DNA of 64,000 nucleotides. Origin: Rhynchopus sp. YZ270_cl-10 (lineage: Eukaryota; Euglenozoa; Diplonemea; Diplonemida; Diplonemidae). The translations under genes were made by a program, and so were the position numbers. This document shows positions 39,752-50,150 of this stretch, piece after piece. The stretch covers positions 744,001 to 808,000 of the forward strand of contig OZ037898.1 in the NCBI GenBank assembly GCA_964035575.1. The letters run 5' to 3'. How positions within the stretch are numbered: position 1 is the first letter of the stretch; every line of letters begins with the position of its first letter. The notes beneath the pieces were generated by a model that saw only the letters and a program-made list of their open reading frames with translations, was not told where the DNA came from and ran no database searches.

Positions 39752-42700
39752 ATGTCGCATAAATCCCATGATTTGAGCAACGCCAGCCACGCGGGTCTGC
39801 TGCGGAAAGCGTTTGACCATGAGAGCATTGAGGGGTCGTTGAGGGTTGATGGGTTGACCCGCATTCTTGATGACTTGGGGCTCGCACGGGACGCCAACCC
39901 AGACGTTGTGCAGGGCGTATGGAAAGCTATGGCACCTATCCAGGGTAAGGTCTTCTGGAGCAACTTCCACGAGGTCATGCTGAGCATCACCAACGCAGCA
40001 CCGACCCCCACCCACTCCGTCGCCTCCGATGCCAGCGAGCATGCCGCCAGCCCACCCCCAGCACCGCCCCTCTCCCCACCCTTTGCACACCCTTCCCTCC
40101 TCAACACATCTGCTCTAGATATACCGGAGGCCAACAGCTTTTACGCCCAATCCGTTGCAGACCAACCTGCCAGTCTAGGGAGTAAACTGCGTTCAGAGTA
40201 TCTCTACACTGCACCGGATTCATATATGACACAAAGTGAGAAGGAAAGGGTCAAATCCAGGGAGGACGATCTACGCGAGAGAGAGGCGCAGCTTTTGGTG
40301 CGTGAAATGCAGATTCTTGGGAACGACAATCCCAATGCAGGGAAGTCGCGGTCCTACAATACGAACGCTACGTACATGAATGATACTTCCTCCTCTGTGC
40401 TGTCTTCCCCTGCAACAGGTTCGTCGCCGCCCTCTGCTCGACGCATTCTCGCAAACACCGAGCATTACAGCAGAGGACGGCGTGGGTCGTACACCTACGG
40501 TCTCAACTCCACCCCGCTGCTGCGAGAAGCATCCCCCCCAAGGGAGGTGCGTGATGTGCGTGATAGGGTCGGCCTCATGGGGAATGACGACACATATGTG
40601 TCTCCGAATCGGTTTTTCAGAAGACGATCGCGTTCTCCCCCTGCGGGGATGCGGAGGCGGTCGAGGTCAAGGTCGAGATCGAGGTCACCACGGCAAAGAA
40701 GAGTGCTTGCTTTAATGGAGACGGAGGAGGAGCGTGGGGTGGTAGGCTACCACATCCGAACCCGCGGGGAGTTGCGGGAGCATGAAAATGAGTGGAGGCT
40801 GGCGATCCAGGCGATGGAGCTGGAGGGGCGTGCGGATATTGTGTTGTGGGCGTGGCGGATGAGTCAGCACCGTTGGCGGCAGGGTGGGGGTACGACGACA
40901 GTGGTGGAGGTGGAGGACACATCGTTGCGTGAAGAGAGCCTACGCAGGAGGGAGCAGCAGTTAGAGGCAGAGGGCGAGAGGATGATGCGGCGTGTGGAGG
41001 AGCGTGAGCGGCAGTGCGAGTCAACTGAGGCCCGTCTGCGCAGTGTTGAATCTCTCGAAGAGACGGTCGCCATGCAGAAACGCAAGCTGCGTGAGGCTGC
41101 AGAAGCAAATCAAAGACACGAGCAGGTATGTTGTGCAGTTCTCTACCCCACCCTGCTAAAACATTGAACAATTTTTTTTGAAAAAAGAAACATAAAACCA
41201 GAGAGAGAATCAACCATTCAAGCTGTTATTAATACCCCCTCACAACAGGACCTGCGTGACAGAGAAGAATCCCTGGAACGGCAACAGCGTGATATGTCCG
41301 ACTCCAACGCCCATTCTATCGCAGAGCTTGAGCGAAAAGAGGCGCGGGCAGAAAAGGCTGAACAGCGGGCGAAGGATGCGGAGCAGCGTGCACGCGACTT
41401 GGAACGCAAGCTGGAGCAGGAGTCGCACGAACGGGACATGAAGCTGCGCGACCTGGAGGCGACTTTGCGTGAGGTATGTTGCCGCCCACCACAGAGACCA
41501 CCACCACCACCACCACACCGCCCACCACAGAGGGAAGCAGCCCTCCGCATGAACGAGGACCGCCGTGGACACGAGGATGCGACGTTGACGTCGCGTGAGG
41601 CACGTCTTGCGGAGCGTGAGAAGGCCCTACGCGAGCAGCAGACAGAAGGGCAGGTGATAGCCGCCTTGAAGGAGCAGGTCGCAACGTTGTCTTCGAAGCT
41701 CAGTACCACAAGCACGCAACTCGAAGATGCAGAGGCTCGTGCCGCATCAGGTCTGCTGCGCCTGCAGCAGATGGAGGCGCGTGAAGAGCTTCTACGTGAG
41801 GGTGAGGCCCAGATACAGGCGGAGCTGGCCCGCCTCGGCAGCCTTGAGGCAGGCCTCATGCAACGCGAGAAAGACTCCGAGAAGGCGATGGTACCCTCCG
41901 CAGAGCTGTCGCGCCTGCAGGCCCAGATCCACATCCTCACAAGCCAGGAGCGGAAGTGGCTTGAGTGGGCCGAGAAGGTGCGAGAGCGTGAGCGCCACAT
42001 CAGCGAGGAGGTGGCGCGCTTCCAACGCTCTGAGAAGGATAAGCGCGCCGTGCTGGAGCACAACATGGCGACGCAGCGGCAGCAGCTGGAGCATTGGGCG
42101 ATGCAGCTGCAGACGGAGCAGGCGAACTTCGAGCAGCAGATGCATGTTGTCAATGCGGTCCCGACACGGCTTTCGGGAGACGTCTTGGAAGGGTTGGGGG
42201 ACGATTTCGCCCCTAACCGGGCGCCTTCCGAAGACACCGAGCTAGTGGTTGAGTCTGCAAAGCGTTTGTACGACAAGACACTGCGCATACAGACACAGAT
42301 CGACCAAGGCCTGCAGGCACGCAAGGCGCAGGAGACCCCGCCAGCAAACTTCAACTACTTCTTCAACGCAGCCAGCCCGGTTGGCCAGCCTCCACAGGCT
42401 GTGGCACCGATGCCAGCACCACCGGCGTCTGGCGCGCACCCTACCAGTGGGTGGGCACCACCAGTCACACCACCTGCCACGCGCCAGGCGCAGCAAAAAC
42501 AGCCCAGGCAGAAGCCCCAAAGCCCTGCTGCTGTGCCCCCCGCGCACGCACTCCCCTCCGTGAAGCAGCTGCAAGAGCAGCAGCAGAGCGCGCCCCTCGC
42601 ACCACCACCACCACCACATCACTACCCCGAGTACGGCGACGCGCTCGACATTGAGGACCCTGTGCGCGCGCAGAGTGGGAACCATTCGCAGCGTTCCGTC

Positions 42701-43815
42701 TCGCTTCCACCGGTATGTGCACAGCTGCAAAATTGTGTATTTCTCCTCCCGTGCTCAAATAACCCAATAATCTGATTCCACCCTACAGCTGCCCGAACCA
42801 CCAGGCCCGTCTATGACCCCAGGCTCGCCTGACTTTGCAAACTACATCCGCGGGTACGAGACTGCATGCCCGTGCCCCCTTGGCTCGATCCGCTCAGAGG
42901 TGTCCCACACTGAGGTATTGCCTATTGTCTGTTGACAGTTGATACATTTTTGCCTTGTTTTGTCGGAAGGTACAGGGTACTTTGTTGGGTACATCATTTC
43001 ACTTCGCCCTTTTCTCTTAACAGATGCAGACGCGCAAAGGGTGGCGATGCAGTGCGTCCTCTTCTTCCTTTGGTGCGGGTGGGTCACCAACACGTTCGCT
43101 CTCGACGGAGGCCGGCACACAGCCAGCAGCACCGCCTCCGTCGACGGTTGGGGACAAGGCTGCGAATGACTCATGGTTCTGCACATCGCTGGACCTGGCG
43201 TGCACCACCGTGCAGGAGACCAGCGCAGCACAGCGCAAGGCGACGACGTACCCCCTTAAGGAACGCACAGAACCACCCGTTGTCGGCGCGCCCCTTGCGG
43301 ACGCACAGCAGACGTACCGTGCCATTGAATGCAACATGGCCGAGCTTGAGCTCTCCTTGATGTCAAAGGAGTCCAGCCGTGCCAACTCACGCACCAACAC
43401 CCCCACGCAGTCACCCAGCGACCGCTCTGCCTTCTCTGGCGTGGACGACAGGGAGCGCAGGTCACTACGGCAGAAGGCCTCCGTACCACGCCGCCTTAAG
43501 TTTAGCGACACACGCCCCACGACACCGACAGCGAAGGTGAACCTCTTCAAGACCGCGAGTCGGGACCTCGGGTGTCCCAACGGGCCGGGCGGGCCAGAAA
43601 GAACTGCAGTCCCACGGTCGGGTGTGCGGGCGCACACAACGACAACGATGCTGAACCTGATCAAGGTCGTTCCACCCACACGCCACGACGGGCCCGTCTC
43701 CCCGACACCAAAGCGGCCCATCACACCACCCCAGCATTCAGTCGACCTCTCGAATGAGCTGGTCACCTCAAGCGTGACGCGCATGCTGCAACGTGGTGTC
43801 CTTCCCGACCCCTGA
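39752..43815 (+). CDS. Large coiled-coil protein with RS-like segment, five exons
   Basis: Exons 39752-41125, 41249-41473, 41531-42712, 42789-42914, 43024-43815; all four introns are phase 0 and begin GTATG or GTATT. The joined product is 1232 residues. The N-terminus (about 10-75) resembles an EF-hand-like helical pair (LLRKAFDHESIEGSLRVDG). A Pro/Ala/Ser-rich region follows, then an Arg-Ser block near 290-318 (RRRSRSPPAGM and SRSRSRSRSPR). Residues about 340-830 are long coiled coil. Then comes a Pro/Gln-rich low-complexity region (about 870-985), and the C-terminal 310 residues are Ser/Thr/Pro-rich. A cytoskeletal or basal-body role is plausible but not shown. The second intron is only 57 nt, a multiple of three and stop-free, so retention would insert 19 residues (VCCRPPQRPPPPPPHRPPQ) into the coil. 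Confidence 0.75.
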
Positions 43816-44238
43816 AGACAGTGTCCTCAGGAGAGGGGTATAGCTGAAGGGATATTCGTGTGTAGCAAAACACCAATCTACTTTATTGTATCTTGTGGAG
43901 AGTAATTGTCGATTGTACAAGAGAAAAGTTTGGAAGACGGCCTTGGTTGAGGGCTGTGCTGACATGAGCAAGATTTTTTCAAAAAAACAAAACAAAAGCA
44001 AAATCACTATAACAGAACCACGCACGAAGAGCTGGTCACGGGAGAACCAAAACCCATCCTCCGGTCCAGCAACGTTTCACAAACAAAAATATCCAAAAAA
44101 TAAATACATACAGTGATGCGCATTCTCGAGTCCGGATCTCCCTTCCCCAACCCTTCGTCATTTACCTCCTTTTTACCCCCCTCCCAAACCGTTAGAAAAA
44201 CTGTTACATTTCTCAAACCACCTCACTTTCTATATTGT

Positions 44239-44285
44239 GGTGACTCAGCACAAAGAGGCTTAGGCCATAGTACCAAACTTTCTCT
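44239..44285 (+). repeat. Dispersed hairpin cassette, family A (copy A6, diverged)
   Basis: GGTGACTCAGCACAAAGAGG then CTTAGGCCATAG; outer 3' arm lost. Directly precedes the MITE at 44288. Confidence 0.6.
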
Positions 44286-44287
44286 AT

Positions 44288-44391
44288 TACCGTATTCGTA
44301 AAAATGTTCGACCGTAATAAAGTTCGTCCTTTTCAGGATTTTTCTGGAAGTTCGTCCTTTTTTACGGTCGAACATTTTTACGAATACGGTA
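44288..44391. mobile_element. MITE-like element, 104 bp
   Basis: Perfect terminal inverted repeats of about 30 bp starting TACCGTATTCGTAAAAATG; the core carries AGTTCGTCCTTTT twice. No coding capacity. Confidence 0.9.
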
Positions 44392-44709
44392 TACCTCCTA
44401 TTCAGTAGAATAGTTAGTATATGAAACACTTTTTTTCTCTTTCAGCCTTCTCGCTTTTCTATTCTGTGGAAGCGAACAACAAAACAACCTTTATTTTTCC
44501 TCCCGTTTAGTCTTTTTTGATCAAACAAGCAAAGAGGAACGACTCTCTCGAGCATTTTCCTTCAACCATTTCTCTCCTTTTTTTTTTTGTGGTGTTTATC
44601 TCTTGCACGGTTCTGTATTTCCTTCCCGTGCAAGATAATGCAACACCGATACAGTGTGTTCCTTCCCTCCCTATGATGCCGTTTACCACGGAGAGAAGGG
44701 GGGTTTAGA

Positions 44710-44760
44710 GGTGACTAAACACAAGAGATTTAAGCGGTCATCTTAGGAACTTTTTCGTTT
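44710..44760 (+). repeat. Dispersed hairpin cassette, family A (copy A7, paired change)
   Basis: Outer arms GGTGA/TCATC kept; inner arms now TAAA/TTTA instead of TAAG/CTTA, with loop ACAAGAG. Pairing is preserved by changes on both sides. Confidence 0.7.
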
Positions 44761-44798
44761 CTATTTTTTTTTTTTCCATCACCCTTTATCCCCCCCAT

Positions 44799-44840
44799 TT
44801 ATCGAACCCCCGGAGTGCAACACTCAGGGGGGCTCGATAA
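44799..44840 (+). repeat. Three-tier hairpin
   Basis: Nested pairs TTATCGA/TCGATAA, CCCCC/GGGGG and AGTG/CACT around a CAA loop. It sits 16 nt before hairpin B4. The same design with other sequence is seen at 59056-59084. Confidence 0.7.
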
Positions 44841-44855
44841 CCCCATGGGAGTGGC

Positions 44856-44900
44856 AGTGCCTGCGTCCCAGAGGGCGTTTGCACTATCAACTTCAGTTCT
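44856..44900 (+). repeat. Dispersed hairpin cassette, family B (copy B4)
   Basis: AGTGC-CTG-CG, loop TCCCAGAGGG, CG-TTT-GCACT, then ATCAACTTCAGTTC and T9. A family A copy follows 11 nt later. Confidence 0.8.
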
Positions 44901-44910
44901 TTTTTTTTTA

Positions 44911-44962
44911 GGTGACTAAGCAACGAGAGGCTTAGGGTCATCTTATAAACTTTTCTTTTTTT
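44911..44962 (+). repeat. Dispersed hairpin cassette, family A (copy A8)
   Basis: Consensus arms, loop AACGAGAG, TTATAAACTTTTC, T9. In tandem with B4. Confidence 0.85.
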
Positions 44963-45003
44963 TTCCTTGATCTGCGTCCCAACGCATCTCCGCCTTCTCG
45001 TGT

Positions 45004-45053
45004 AGGTGATAATGTGCAAGAGACTCGGGGTCATATTACAAAACTTCTTCCTT
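45004..45053 (+). repeat. Dispersed hairpin cassette, family A (copy A9, diverged)
   Basis: GGTGATAATGTGCAAGAGAC, then GGGGTCATATTACAAAACTTC; outer arm and tail recognisable, inner stem altered. Confidence 0.55.
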
Positions 45054-45117
45054 GGAGATAGCGGTGACATTTTATGCCTGGATCCGTTACGGGGAGGCCT
45101 GCACCGTAGATAGAAGC

Positions 45118-45176
45118 AATAGTGGAAGCTCATCCTCGGGGTGTCTACACTACAACCAAGATTTCAAATAATAAAA
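45118..45176 (+). repeat. Dispersed hairpin cassette, family D (copy D2)
   Basis: Outer arms TAGTG/CACTA, inner arms CATCC/GGGTG, then CAACCAAGATTTCAAATAA. It shares the flank with copies D1 and D3. Confidence 0.75.
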
Positions 45177-45487
45177 ACCGTCGAGAGACGTTGTAAGGTA
45201 GCGTTGTGTTCAATGTTGTGAGGGCACTGAGCTTTCTCTGTTTGAGGGAATAAAGCAGTTGTGAGGCCCAGGGTTTCATCATCCCAGCTTTCTTTTAAGG
45301 TGACGAAGGCTGGTGGATAAACTCCATCTTTCGATTGAAAATAATATCTTAATCTGTAAGGTGACAAAGCAAGAGGTTTGTGCATTGGCTTACTACTTTT
45401 TTTTCTTTTTTCTTTGAGTGTATTCACGAGAGGCATTTATCCTTTCACGTTTTCTCTCTCTTTCTTCCCACACCTTTTATATGGTAG

Positions 45488-45534
45488 GGTGACTAAGCAC
45501 GAGAGGCTTAGGATCATCTTATAAACTTTTCCTT
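45488..45534 (+). repeat. Dispersed hairpin cassette, family A (copy A11)
   Basis: Exact consensus arms and loop ACGAGAG, tail TTATAAACTTTTCC. A partial relative, GGTGACAAAGCAAGAGG, lies at 45360. Confidence 0.85.
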
Positions 45535-46245
45535 ATACCTCCTCCCCACATATCAACAGCGGGGAGTGCAATCCCCCAGGACACGAGAACAGTTAGATGC
45601 CCCAACTCGCGTTCCTCTCTTTCACCCCGTCTTCCCCCCCCCCTCAGCCCCCCACCCGTTCTCAATAATGTAATTTTTAAAAAGGCACGCGGTGTTTTCG
45701 ATTTTCCTTATTGGATGGTGTTGTGCACGACGAGGCAACTGCATTTCATCCAAAAAAAACCCCTTCTTTCTTTTTTTTCTGCTGTACAGGAAACTCAGTG
45801 TAGCTCAAAAATGTATAATCCCACACTCCCCTCCATAGTCCCCTACCCTCCCTCCCACCTCTCCCTAAGTGTTTAGAAATTCGATATTGAAAAAAAAAGT
45901 GTATTTTTTTTTGTTCAGTTTTCCTGCGAGCAACACTCTCTGTGTACCAGAAGGTACACAGCACACATTGATGTCATACACCTGCTCCAGAAGTATTCAG
46001 ACCCAGACATTGGGGATGACCTGCCACACCACCTTCTTCGAAATGACCTGCCCACAGACCCCCCCCTCCTCACGAACTTTCAAAGTACTACAGTGAACTA
46101 CAATACAAAACAAACAGAGTAGCAAAAACAAATACAAAACAAACAAACTTTCAAACCCCCCTCGAACAGATTCAATTTTTTTTTTTTTATACACAACACA
46201 CATATTTCCCCCCCTCCTCTCCCCCTCCCCTCCTCACCCCCCCTC

Positions 46246-46293
46246 TACGAGAGGCTTAGGGCTTATCTAGCAAAAACTCTTTCTTTTCTTCAC
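46246..46293 (+). repeat. Dispersed hairpin cassette, family A (copy A12, 5' part lost)
   Basis: ACGAGAGGCTTAGGGC then TTATCTAGCAAAAACTC and T/C tract. It ends 41 nt before the start codon at 46334, so it would lie in the 5' leader or promoter of that gene. Confidence 0.6.
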
Positions 46294-46333
46294 AAACAAT
46301 CTTCCCTTTTTTTCTATTTTGTAAACCTCTTCT

Positions 46334-46843
46334 ATGGGACAAGCGGAAAGCACAGAGTATGGCAACCAAAGCATGCAGAGTGTGCAGAGCACGACATATC
46401 CTGCGAGCCATGCGTACAGCACCGGAGACGTGGAGGAAAGCATGACAAGCATCCCAGATGTGTTCCACAGTGCGACGCAGCCTCGGAGAACGCATAGTGC
46501 GACTGTAGCGGAGCACGCGAATCTGGGACCAGAAGAGCCTACTATAGGCTCTACGGCGCTTGCGGAGCTGTTGATGCTTCGACAGCAAATGAAAGCGGAC
46601 AAAGAAGACTTCGAAAAAAAGATCCGTGGGCTCGAGAACAAAGCGACCCTAGGCCCCGGTGAAGGTTCCGTAGACAACGAAGCGGCACCTCCCTCCGTCG
46701 TCACAGGGCAGCGATGGGTCAGCGTGCTTGCAGATGCAGTTTGCAAACAGTCGCGTGACATTGACGTAACAGAAGAACAGCTCTATCACCAACTTATGGG
46801 GGTCCTCCGTGACGTCATATTTGAGTGTCCGCCAAATAGCTAA
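46334..46843 (+). CDS. Small acidic protein, possible N-myristoylation, function unknown
   Basis: 169 residues. Starts MGQAESTEYG, with Gly2 and Ser6 compatible with N-myristoylation. Residues 1-75 are Ser/Thr-rich and probably disordered; 76-105 form a short helix with coiled-coil character (LAELLMLRQQMKADKEDFEKK); the C-terminal 50 residues (from GQRWVSVLADAVCKQ) look folded. I do not recognise the family. The 5' leader contains hairpin A12 instead of the pyrimidine-CAG site seen at most other genes. Downstream, 46945-47036 is G-rich on the coding strand with several G5-G7 runs. Confidence 0.65.
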   Translation: MGQAESTEYGNQSMQSVQSTTYPASHAYSTGDVEESMTSIPDVFHSATQPRRTHSATVAEHANLGPEEPTIGSTALAELLMLRQQMKADKEDFEKKIRGLENKATLGPGEGSVDNEAAPPSVVTGQRWVSVLADAVCKQSRDIDVTEEQLYHQLMGVLRDVIFECPPNS

Positions 46844-46944
46844 TTTTTTTTTTTTTTGTAAATTTTACACAACGGTTGGGGAAAGAAATGCCTTTCGGAT
46901 CAAAAAAAAATGTCAAAAAAATTGACAGAAAATAAATGTGATAT

Positions 46945-47036
46945 GTCGGGGGGCTTTTTGGGGGGTGGGGGTGGTTTTGGGCAAATGGCTCATTTTGCAT
47001 TAGAGCTCCTAGGGGCAGGGTAGGGGGTGGGGGGGA
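46945..47036 (+). repeat. G-rich, quadruplex-prone tract
   Basis: Repeated runs of five to seven G separated by short T or A loops, about 100 nt after the stop at 46843, on the coding strand. Confidence 0.8.
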
Positions 47037-47111
47037 AGCTTTTTCGAAGGGATGAGTTTTTTGTTTTCCCTTTTATTCTCTCCCATTTTTTTTTTTGTAC
47101 GGAAAAAAAAA

Positions 47112-47272
47112 TAGCTTTCCATTTGTTCATTTTGTTAAAAAAGGCTGAGGTATAAAGCGTGATTCGCCGAGCGGTTGGGAACCGCCTCCGTTCTCTTACG
47201 GTACGGAACACCCACGTCCCACCCTTTTGCATGAGCTCGACTGAGATGCGTTTTAGCACGTTTCAACTACTC
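47112..47272 (+). repeat. Structured repeat, copy 1; possible small RNA gene
   Basis: Matches 59818-59990 over about 150 bp. Shared parts in order: TTAAAAAAGGCTG, GGTATAAAG, GATTCGCCGAGCGGTT with AACCGCCTC (hairpin), CCGTTCTCTTACGG (hairpin), GAGCTCGACTGAGATG, and TTTAGCACGTTTCAACTACTC, ending in a T-rich tract. TATA-like start plus T-run end suit an RNA polymerase III unit. Small gaps that are not multiples of three argue against protein coding. No tRNA fold found. Confidence 0.55.
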
Positions 47273-47420
47273 TTTGTTCCTTCTTCCCTCGCTTTGTCCC
47301 TTTCTTCTCAGCTTTCCCGGCCTCAATGAGGCTGCGGTCCTCTTCAGAAGGTCCCATCGGCCGCTTGTCTTAAGTAAAGTCTTGAAGGTCTCCTCGAACG
47401 GGAACTCCGGGCTCCACATG

Positions 47421-47448
47421 AAAAGTTTATAAGATGTGCTTAGCCACC
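47421..47448 (-). repeat. Dispersed hairpin cassette, family A, truncated minus-strand copy
   Basis: GGTGGCTAAGCACATCTTAT then AAACTTTT on the minus strand: the hairpin centre is missing and the flanks are joined. Confidence 0.55.
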
Positions 47449-48249
47449 GTTGTTTTTGATTTTGTATAAGTCAGGACAAACAATAGAACAAAGAGCTTTG
47501 TTTTGTTTTGAATACAACCCAGACCCTCTGTCTTGAATGTCTCCTAAGTCTCGCTGCCACAGCGACTATTTTTTTCGCCGCCGTGAGGTTGAGGGGCTTT
47601 CTTCTCCGCTGTTGGGTTGGAACGGCTACTTTTGCTTCCTCATCCCCCCCCCAGTCTGGATGGCGTCCTTCACGTCAGCAAGAACTTCTACTGGGGTTCC
47701 CCAATGGATACAGAAATTGCAATGGGCACGCCAATAGCTCATAGGCACAGTAGTATGCTGCATTGTATGCGACCTCCTCTGCCTTGCCGCTTGAGAATGG
47801 GAAGTCACTGTCATCATACACCTTTTTTTGCATTGTCAGTACCCTTGATAGAGATTACCTGCAGTGCTCCGATGGCAGAATCATCAAGGGTGTCAATAAA
47901 CCCCCGCTACCTTTGCCCTTTTTTTTTCTTCTGTCCTGTTTCCTTTGCTACTGTAGGTTGTTCTGGAGGTACACTCTCCCCTTGCAGTCCTGCTTTTTTT
48001 CTTTTTACCACAGAAACGCTTATCACACCCTAACCCCCTCATTATCTCTCAGGTGTTCATTTTTTTAAAAATAAAAAAAAAATCATTGCTCCCCCCAAGA
48101 CAGTGGCTAAAGAAACAAAGCCTCTTTTGCTTCTCTCTTTCCCCTTCTTCAGGTGACGCATTGTTGTCTGTGGAAGTCTTTCTCCCCTCCCTCCCCTCCC
48201 TATAAGGTGGTTTGCGCTTTGCGCTTAACCGCTGTTTCCCTATCCTCTG

Positions 48250-50150
48250 ATGAAAGTGTTTTTCTTGGTGTGTACGCTACTATTTGAGGCTTTGGGCGCG
48301 TGTGTGAATTCAGGGGGGTTGCTCTACAGTAAAGATAGCGCAGTCTCTTCGCTTGCGTACTCTCCAGATGGGCAGTTCGTGGCAACGTGCAATAAAGGCC
48401 CCACCATAGAAGTGTACGCAGCAGACACCGGCAGTGCTGTGAAGAGCATATCAGTGCCAAACGGGTGTGCATCCCTTGCGTACTCCCCAAGCGGCGAATC
48501 GATTCTTTGCGGGTCGAATGCCGCGCTTTACGTGCTCAGTGCTGCTGCAGGTATGACTTTGGGAAATCATGGAAGAAAAAAATCATAAATTTAATAAAAC
48601 AGGAACCGTGACAACTACAATCTCCAATGCGCACTCAGGATGGGTGGCCAAGGTGATGTACTCAAACAGCGACACCGTCTTCGCCTCTGTGTACTCGAGT
48701 GAAGCAAAGGTGTGGAACAGTGCAGGCGCGTCGCTCCTAAGCTCCAGCATCACCTCGTGTGCGTCGCTGTCCCCCGATGGGCAGGATCTTGCTGCCTGCA
48801 CCAATGCTGGGGTGAAGGTGTACGACGTGGCGTCGGGGAAGTCAGGTTCCCCAATCAAATGGGGTGGGAACGGCAAGCCGTACGACGCTGTGCTTGCAGG
48901 GGCCTATAGCGGGTTTCTGACGACATCCACTCTGTATGTCACAGGCTCCACTGTGGCGGAATTTACGAACTACAACTCTGCGACCGGTATTTTCTACGGC
49001 GGCGACAGAGTGTTCGCAATGCTGCACGCAGACGGCAGTGTGCGTGTCGTTGATGCGAAGAGTTCCAGTGACGTCGCAACGTTCTGTGCAGAGGGGGAAG
49101 TGACATCAGGCGCGTTCGGGAAGGGCGCCACACGTCTTGCTGTGGTGGACGGGAAGGGGTGGAAGATGTTCAACCTGGGGCAGGATGTGCCAACAACAGC
49201 ACCTTCGACAGTGGCGCCTTTAACATCTGCGCCCTCGACAACTGCACCAGCAACAGTTGCACCCTCCACAACTGCGCCTGCAACCACCGCACCCTCAACC
49301 GCTGCACCGCCGACGTCAGCCCCAGACACAGTAGCGCCTACAGCAGAGCCCACTGTCGCGCCTGATACGTGGGTGCCAACAGCAGTGCCAACAGCAGCGC
49401 CGACAGTAGTGCCGACAGCAGCGCCGACAGCAGCGCCGACAGCAGCGCCGACAGCAGCGCCGACAGCAGCGCCGACAGCAGTGCCGACAGCAGTGCCAAC
49501 GCAGGTTCCTGTCGGCAAGACGTTGCCCCCGATGACAGCAATCCCCGACACAGTCGCACCCACAACTGCACCTTCAACCACGGCACCCTCAACAGCTGCA
49601 CCTTCAATAACTTCAACACCAGCTGCGCCCAAAACAGATGCACCCACAACAAACGCACCCACAACGGAGGCTCCTCAGACAACCGCACCCTCAACTGCTG
49701 CACCCACAGTCGCACCTTCAGCACCCTCAACGGAAGCTCCTCCGACAACTGCACCTCTACCAGCCACTACACCACCGACAGCGGTCCCGGCAGTGCCTAC
49801 TTCATCGCCTGTAGTGACCAGCGCACCTAGCCTGATTATGCCTTCGGTATGCCCTTTGTCCCCCCCTCCCCACGCTCCACACAACCCACAACACACAGCG
49901 CAACCGATCGAGCGCCCTTGGGGACGCAGAGGACAGCACTTCCGACAACCTTGTCATCATTGTGATGATCTGTCTGCAGGGGCTCTGCTGCATGGGCCTC
50001 TTGGCCGCTGTCATGTACTACTGTAGGCGCAACGCTCGCATGGAACGCGGCTGGGGGCCTCCTGCCGAGAACAGCCTCGGAGCAGGGTTGAAGAACAGTG
50101 AGATCTCAAGCCAGCAGGAGATGAGCATGTACGACACACCGATATTATAA
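48250..50150 (+). CDS. Type I membrane protein: secreted beta-propeller with Thr/Ala/Pro-rich stalk
   Basis: Three exons: 48250-48550, 48603-49846, 49899-50150; both introns are 52 nt and start GTATG. Product 598 residues. Signal peptide 1-17 (MKVFFLVCTLLFEALGA). WD40/YVTN-like blades at about 25-310 (SSLAYSPDGQFVATC, SLAYSPSGESILCG, ASLSPDGQDLAAC). A mucin-like stalk (about 313-515) consists of TAPST/PTAAPT repeats, with a 12-bp minisatellite at about 49383-49500. Exon 3 encodes a short linker, a transmembrane helix (about 531-553, MICLQGLCCMGLLAAVMYY) and a 45-residue cytoplasmic tail. The last splice is what brings the helix into frame. Likely a heavily glycosylated surface protein. Related in design to the gene at 62234. 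Confidence 0.8.
49383..49500. repeat. 12-bp minisatellite inside the stalk exon
   Basis: About nine units of CCGACAGCAGCG with T variants encode Pro-Thr-Ala-Ala/Val. In-frame length changes would alter stalk length. Confidence 0.9.

Larger units (their letters stand above)
43816..46333. other. Repeat-rich spacer, no gene seen
   Basis: 2.5 kb holding copies A6-A12, B4, D2, a 104-bp MITE and a three-tier hairpin, listed separately. Remaining sequence is T/C-rich. Short frames show no protein-like composition. Confidence 0.6.
46844..48249. other. Spacer with G-rich 3' flank and structured repeat
   Basis: Holds a G-rich stretch (46945-47036), the structured repeat at 47135, a minus-strand family A remnant at 47421 and a coding-like but gene-less stretch near 47640-47890. 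TTCAG at 48148-48152 is a candidate acceptor for the next gene. Confidence 0.5.

Noticed and set aside
42539-42640. Collagen or mucin domain in the coiled-coil protein
   Set aside because: Only Pro/Gln/Ala low complexity without Gly-x-y or dense Ser/Thr periodicity.
47158-47230. tRNA gene
   Set aside because: GCCGAGCGGTT resembles a D-arm, but no acceptor stem, anticodon arm or T-arm can be formed.
48994-49754. Long minus-strand frames opposite the stalk exon
   Set aside because: Mirror of a 12-bp period repeat; the plus-strand gene has signal peptide, propeller, splice sites and anchor.
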